The notes under the pieces were generated by a model. It worked only from the letters and a program-made list of their open reading frames with translations. It ran no database searches and was not told where the DNA came from. The position numbers and the translations under genes were made by a program. Shown piece by piece: positions 61,019 through 64,000 of a stretch of DNA of 64,000 nt. This DNA comes from Bacteroidota bacterium (GTDB taxonomy: Bacteria; Bacteroidota; Rhodothermia; JANXDC01): positions 1 to 64,000 of the forward strand of contig JANXDC010000003.1 in NCBI GenBank assembly GCA_025059945.1, in the 5' to 3' direction. The first letter of the stretch is position 1. Each line of letters starts with the position of its first letter.

Positions 61019-61953
61019 ACCAGCTCCTCCCGCACTTCGTAGGCCCTGCGCTCCATTTCGGGCCGAATGATCATCTCCCCCAGCAGGCCCGTGGCGAAAA
61101 ACTGCACCCCCAAGATGAGAAGCAAGATGCCCAAAAACAGCAGGGGGCGGTTGCTCAAAGGTCTTCCCCGCAACCACTCCAACGTCAGATAGCCGCTGAT
61201 CAGCAGCCCAAGTAGCATAAAACCCGTGCCCAGGGTGCCGAAGAAGTGCATGGGCCGGCGCACGTAGCGGGTCAGAAACGTGACGGCGATGAGATCCAAG
61301 AAGCCGTTGATGAAACGGCTCGGCCCGAATTTCGTCCGGCCGTATTTGCGGGGATGATGTCGGACGGGTTTTTCCGTGATCCGCTCAAAGCCCTCCCATT
61401 TGGCCAGCACGGGGATATAGCGGTGCATCTCCCCATAAAGCCGGATCTGGCGCACGACCTCGAGCCGATACGCCTTAAGGCCGCAGTTGAAATCGTGCAG
61501 CGGGATGCCGGATACGATGCGCGTAACCCAGTTGAAAAACCGCGAAGGAACCGTCTTCGAGGGCGGATCCCGACGATTCTGCTTCCAGCCGCTGACAAGA
61601 TCATAGCCCCGCTCCAGGAGCGCGATAAGGCCCGGGATTTCGCGGGGGTCGTCCTGCAAGTCCGCATCCATCGTGACCACGTATCGACCTTGAGCGCGGC
61701 TAAAACCGGCGGCCAAGGCGGCGGACTTGCCGTAGTTGCGCCGCAAACGCACGCCCTTAAAGGCGGGGTTCTGCCGGTGCAGCCGCTCGATAACGGACCA
61801 CGATTCGTCCGTGGAGCCGTCATCGACAAACCAGACCTCATAGGCATAACCGGCCTGTTCGCAGACCTCCTGGATCAAATGAGCCAGCTCCGGCAGCGAA
61901 GGCGCCTCGTTGAACAAGGGAACGACGATGGACAAATCCGGCTGCTCCGACAT
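61015..61953 (-). CDS. Glycosyltransferase family 2 membrane protein (DPM1/ArnC-like)
   Basis: 312 residues. The GT-A domain has LSIVVPLFNEAPSLPELAHL, VWFVDDGSTDESW and the metal-binding VVTMDADLQDDPREIPGLIA. GWKQNRRDPPSKTVPSRFFN and IPLHDFNCGLKAYRLEVVRQ are typical of enzymes that charge undecaprenyl phosphate. Two C-terminal membrane helices follow (FGTLGTGFMLLGLLISGYLT and LLFLGILLLILGVQFFATGL). It is the first gene of the glycan operon. Confidence 0.93.
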   Translation of the reverse strand: MSEQPDLSIVVPLFNEAPSLPELAHLIQEVCEQAGYAYEVWFVDDGSTDESWSVIERLHRQNPAFKGVRLRRNYGKSAALAAGFSRAQGRYVVTMDADLQDDPREIPGLIALLERGYDLVSGWKQNRRDPPSKTVPSRFFNWVTRIVSGIPLHDFNCGLKAYRLEVVRQIRLYGEMHRYIPVLAKWEGFERITEKPVRHHPRKYGRTKFGPSRFINGFLDLIAVTFLTRYVRRPMHFFGTLGTGFMLLGLLISGYLTLEWLRGRPLSNRPLLFLGILLLILGVQFFATGLLGEMIIRPEMERRAYEVREELV

Positions 61954-61978
61954 GCTCCCCTCTCTGCCTAAAGAGCCA

Positions 61979-62008
61979 TTGCGAAGATACGGGCCTTGGG
62001 CTATCTTT
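61979..62008 (+). promoter_or_regulatory. Candidate promoter for the tRNA
   Basis: TTGC at 61979-61982, 19 bases, then TATCTTTA at 62002-62009. The predicted transcript start is about 10 bases before the mature tRNA. Confidence 0.5.
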
Positions 62009-62026
62009 ACTTGCCTCTCTATAGCA

Positions 62027-62100
62027 GGGCCCGTAGCTCAATCGGTCAGAGCAGCGGACTCATAATCCGTTGGTTGCAGGTTCGAGTCCTGCCGGGCCCA
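62027..62100 (+). tRNA. tRNA with CAU anticodon (tRNA-Ile2 or elongator tRNA-Met)
   Basis: A 74-base cloverleaf can be drawn. The acceptor stem GGGCCCG pairs with CGGGCCC, the D arm is GCTC-AATCGGTCA-GAGC, the anticodon stem GCGGA/TCCGT surrounds the loop CTCATAA with CAU at 62061-62063, and the T arm is GCAGG-TTCGAGT-CCTGC. The discriminator is A and CCA is not encoded (CTA follows). Similarity to minor isoleucine tRNAs favours tRNA-Ile2, in which C34 would become lysidine, but elongator Met cannot be excluded by eye. Confidence 0.93.
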
Positions 62101-62138
62101 CTACGCTCTCCATAAACGGACGAAGGCCGATCCTTGCG

Positions 62139-62930
62139 ATGACCCAGCACACGGACGCGCTAGGTCGCACGGTTTATGTGGCGGCTCCTCCGCAGCGCAT
62201 CGTCAGCCTGGTGCCGAGCTTAACGGAGACGCTCTATGCTCTTGGGCTAGGGGAGCGCATCGTAGGGGTTACGCGCTTCTGCGTACACCCGCCGGAGGCG
62301 CGTCGCGCAAAACCGATCGTGGGCGGCACCAAGGCGCTCCACCTGGAGCGCATTCGGGAGCTAAGACCCGACCTTATTGTGGCCAATCAAGAAGAGAACC
62401 GACGCGAAGACATCGAAACCTTAGAGCGAGACTTTGCCGTCTACGTAACGGTCGTGCGTACGATCCCGGAGGCCATCGACATGATTCGAGCCCTGGGGAT
62501 CGTCACGGGGGCCCAGGCGCGCGCCGAGGAGCTAGTGTGTGCCGTCGAAGCCGCTCAATCGGCCATCGGGCGACTGCCTCGCCTGGGGCGAGCCTTGTAC
62601 TTGATTTGGCGCGAGCCCTACATGAGCGTGGGGCGCGATACGTTTATCCACGCCATGCTGGAGGCGGCCGGCCTGGAGAACGCCTGCGCGGACCAGAGCC
62701 GCTATCCCGTTTTGGAGGCGGAGGCGATCCGGGAGCTACGCCCGGACTACGTACTACTGCCCTCCGAGCCGTATCGGTTCAAGCCGGAGCATGAGGCCGA
62801 GTTGCGCACGCTGCTACCGGAAACGCCCATCGTGCGCGTCAACGGAGAGCTTTTCAGCTGGTACGGAGCCCGGATGCGTGAGGCCTTTCCCTACCTGCAA
62901 GACCTCCACCGGCGGCTCGCTGCTCGGTAG
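62139..62930 (+). CDS. BtuF-like helical-backbone metal-receptor protein
   Basis: 263 residues from the ATG at 62139, 38 bases past the tRNA; the longer frame would overlap the tRNA. DALGRTVYVAAPPQRIVSLV and PSLTETLYALGLGERIVGVT open the periplasmic-binding fold, then GGTKALHLERIRELRPDLIV, WREPYMSVGRDTFIHAMLEA and the second-lobe Asp/Tyr-rich ending. Relatives bind cobalamin or siderophores for ABC import. No signal peptide is seen and no permease or ATPase is adjacent, so it may be one of the cytoplasmic or orphan members. The ribosome-binding site is weak. Confidence 0.8.
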   Translation: MTQHTDALGRTVYVAAPPQRIVSLVPSLTETLYALGLGERIVGVTRFCVHPPEARRAKPIVGGTKALHLERIRELRPDLIVANQEENRREDIETLERDFAVYVTVVRTIPEAIDMIRALGIVTGAQARAEELVCAVEAAQSAIGRLPRLGRALYLIWREPYMSVGRDTFIHAMLEAAGLENACADQSRYPVLEAEAIRELRPDYVLLPSEPYRFKPEHEAELRTLLPETPIVRVNGELFSWYGARMREAFPYLQDLHRRLAAR

Positions 62931-62944
62931 GACGCACGCCCGCG

Positions 62945-63649
62945 CTACTGAAAGAGCCTCTTATCGACCGGAATGTTCAGCTCGATTTTCGTAAAGGTCA
63001 GCTTCTGCACGCTCTGCCCGTCTACGGTGATCTCTAACTCGTGAGGCAGCAGCACCGAACCTACTTTGCGGTAATGGCGCAGGTAGTTCCATACCACACC
63101 TTGGGGGGTTGTGCTCTCGGAGGCCACAAGCAGTTTGGAATGTACCTCAAAATACAACTTGGAGGTGCTGCCTTCATGTTCTACATGCACAATGTGCACG
63201 GGGGTCCCGTTGAGCTCCCCCCGCTCAAGCTTTACGAAGCGGTAGCTAGTATCCCGGAGCATCCAGAGCTCCGGGCGCGGGCCCCGGACCTGGTGAGCAA
63301 AGTTGATCACGGGCATCTCTTGGCGCCCGTGCGGGGTCTGCATCCAGGCCTTTTCGGGGGTCACGACTTGGCTAAGCTCCATAGGTCCCATTGGGGTGCC
63401 GAGCACGAGGTCGTTGCGCATGTATCCGGGGTAGAGCAGAACCATGGTCATTTTCCCCGAAATGGGCATCCCCTGGGTCATCATTTGGAGCTCCACCTCC
63501 TGACGTAACGAGGTGATCTGCTCCCAGGCGCTGCCGCCGGTGGCTTCCAAGAAAGCCTCCACCACCCCTCGGGGGGAGAGCGGGTTTTGGGCCTGAGCGG
63601 CGCCGATTCCTGCTAGTACGAACAAACACGCCTTCCATATGGGGCGCAT
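62945..63649 (-). CDS. Exported LolA-like outer-membrane lipoprotein carrier-type protein
   Basis: 234 residues with a signal peptide (MRPIWKACLFVLAGIGAAQA). The mature protein reads as an eleven-strand half-barrel (LRQEVELQMMTQGMPISGKM, VLLYPGYMRNDLVLGTPMGP, LYFEVHSKLLVASESTTPQG, VLLPHELEITVDGQSVQKLT), the fold of LolA/LolB-like proteins. It opens with a helix (SPRGVVEAFLEATGGSAWEQ) as in many Bacteroidota paralogues annotated as outer-membrane lipoprotein-sorting proteins. The ligand is unknown. AAGGAGT precedes the ATG. Confidence 0.75.
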   Translation of the reverse strand: MRPIWKACLFVLAGIGAAQAQNPLSPRGVVEAFLEATGGSAWEQITSLRQEVELQMMTQGMPISGKMTMVLLYPGYMRNDLVLGTPMGPMELSQVVTPEKAWMQTPHGRQEMPVINFAHQVRGPRPELWMLRDTSYRFVKLERGELNGTPVHIVHVEHEGSTSKLYFEVHSKLLVASESTTPQGVVWNYLRHYRKVGSVLLPHELEITVDGQSVQKLTFTKIELNIPVDKRLFQ

Positions 63650-63782
63650 GGGCCTGACTCCTTGTGTTTTTGGGTTACCGCCCCCCCCTCGGGGATCTCA
63701 AGACGGGATTGCAGGCTTGTCCCAAACGCCGGGAGGACTCAACATCAAAGGTTGCGTGCGGATGCGGGCAAACGCAATAACG

Positions 63783-63804
63783 AAAAAGCCCGCTTAAGCG
63801 GGCT
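63783..63804 (-). terminator. Terminator after the superoxide dismutase gene
   Basis: AGCCCGC at 63787-63793 and GCGGGCT at 63798-63804 form a perfect 7-base stem with a TTAA loop. On the minus strand it runs into TTTTTCG. It lies 8 bases past the stop. Confidence 0.85.
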
Positions 63805-63812
63805 CTTCTAGA

Positions 63813-64000
63813 TCAGCGCCGCATGGCCTCCGCGAAGCGTCGTGCGACCTCTTCCCAATTGACCACGTGCCACCAGTTTTCAACGTATTCGGCGCGACGG
63901 TTCTGATACTTCAGGTAATAGGCGTGCTCCCAAACGTCTAGCCCCAAAATAGGCATATGGCCTTCCATGAGGGGGCTATCCTGATTGGCCGTGGAATAGA
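63813..64000 (-). CDS. Fe/Mn superoxide dismutase, C-terminal part
   Basis: The frame is open to the right edge of the window and no start codon lies inside it. The 62 visible codons end in TGA at 63815-63813. They encode [19 protein letters not shown], then [20 protein letters not shown] and [20 protein letters not shown]. Asp and His of LDVWEHAYY are two of the four metal ligands, and the sequence is a textbook C-terminus of Fe/Mn-type SOD. It removes superoxide. The metal cannot be told from this piece. Confidence 0.93.
   Translation of the reverse strand, partial: YSTANQDSPLMEGHMPILGLDVWEHAYYLKYQNRRAEYVENWWHVVNWEEVARRFAEAMRR

Noticed and set aside
59933-61042. 369-codon plus-strand open frame
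   Set aside because: Antisense shadow of the family 4 glycosyltransferase; His/Gln/Arg-rich composition and no start signals.
61954-62138. Cobalamin riboswitch upstream of the BtuF-like gene
   Set aside because: The space is taken by the tRNA and its promoter, and no B12-box-like sequence is visible.
1-64000. CRISPR arrays, insertion sequences, rRNA genes, prophage
   Set aside because: No regularly spaced direct repeats, transposase motifs, rRNA sequence or phage structural genes were seen on reading through both strands.

Overview
The window comes from a GC-rich, Gram-negative member of the Bacteroidota/Rhodothermota lineage; the genus cannot be fixed from sequence alone. The evidence is a SusC/SusD pair, a second TonB-dependent receptor with a carboxypeptidase-like N-terminus, type IX secretion genes porU and porV, GWxTD and FecR proteins, a GDP-heptose route, and promoters of the form TTG/TTTG-N19-21-TA-N2-TT(T)G. 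It also carries a nine-gene flagellar block, which is uncommon in Bacteroidota proper.

Layout. 1-4.26 kb is accessory and decaying: an edge-truncated unknown gene with an acidic repeat, a small barrel-like protein, then broken methyltransferase and B12-binding radical SAM genes carrying stops and frameshifts. 4.3-13.3 kb holds the SusD/SusC pair, a broken M23 peptidase and a large Oar-like receptor, all on the minus strand. 13.4-26.3 kb is a peptide and amino-acid utilisation region: a dipeptidyl-peptidase IV on the plus strand, then on the minus strand two tandem M14 metallocarboxypeptidases, a DASS-family transporter, a GroES-like protein, HutI and HutG, and a helical-repeat protein. 26.4-32.8 kb is the flagellar block motA-motB-fliL, then fliM-fliN-fliO-fliP-fliQ-fliR after a terminator. 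32.9-45.8 kb has a FecR protein coupled to a small membrane protein, a polyprenyl synthase, porU-porV, a thioesterase, an RsmF-type methyltransferase, an amidohydrolase and NuoI. 45.9-56.7 kb has a thioredoxin cotranscribed with an unusual hibernation-factor/sigma-factor fusion, a PafA-like phosphatase, a GWxTD lipoprotein, MnmA, a fused ABC permease, RecJ and a methyltransferase. 56.7-62 kb is a surface-glycan operon: two glycosyltransferases and HddC, HddA, GmhA, GmhB. The right end has a tRNA with anticodon CAU, a BtuF-like protein, a LolA-like protein and the C-terminus of a superoxide dismutase.

The strongest unusual item is the 361-residue protein at 47046-48131. An N-terminal HPF/RaiA-like ribosome-hibernation domain is joined to sigma-70-like region 2 and region 4 segments, directly upstream of a thioredoxin. 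It suggests a single polypeptide that could link ribosome state to transcription; that function is inference.

Start sites were set by hand from ribosome-binding sites, stop/start overlaps and signal peptides, so several differ from the longest possible reading frame.
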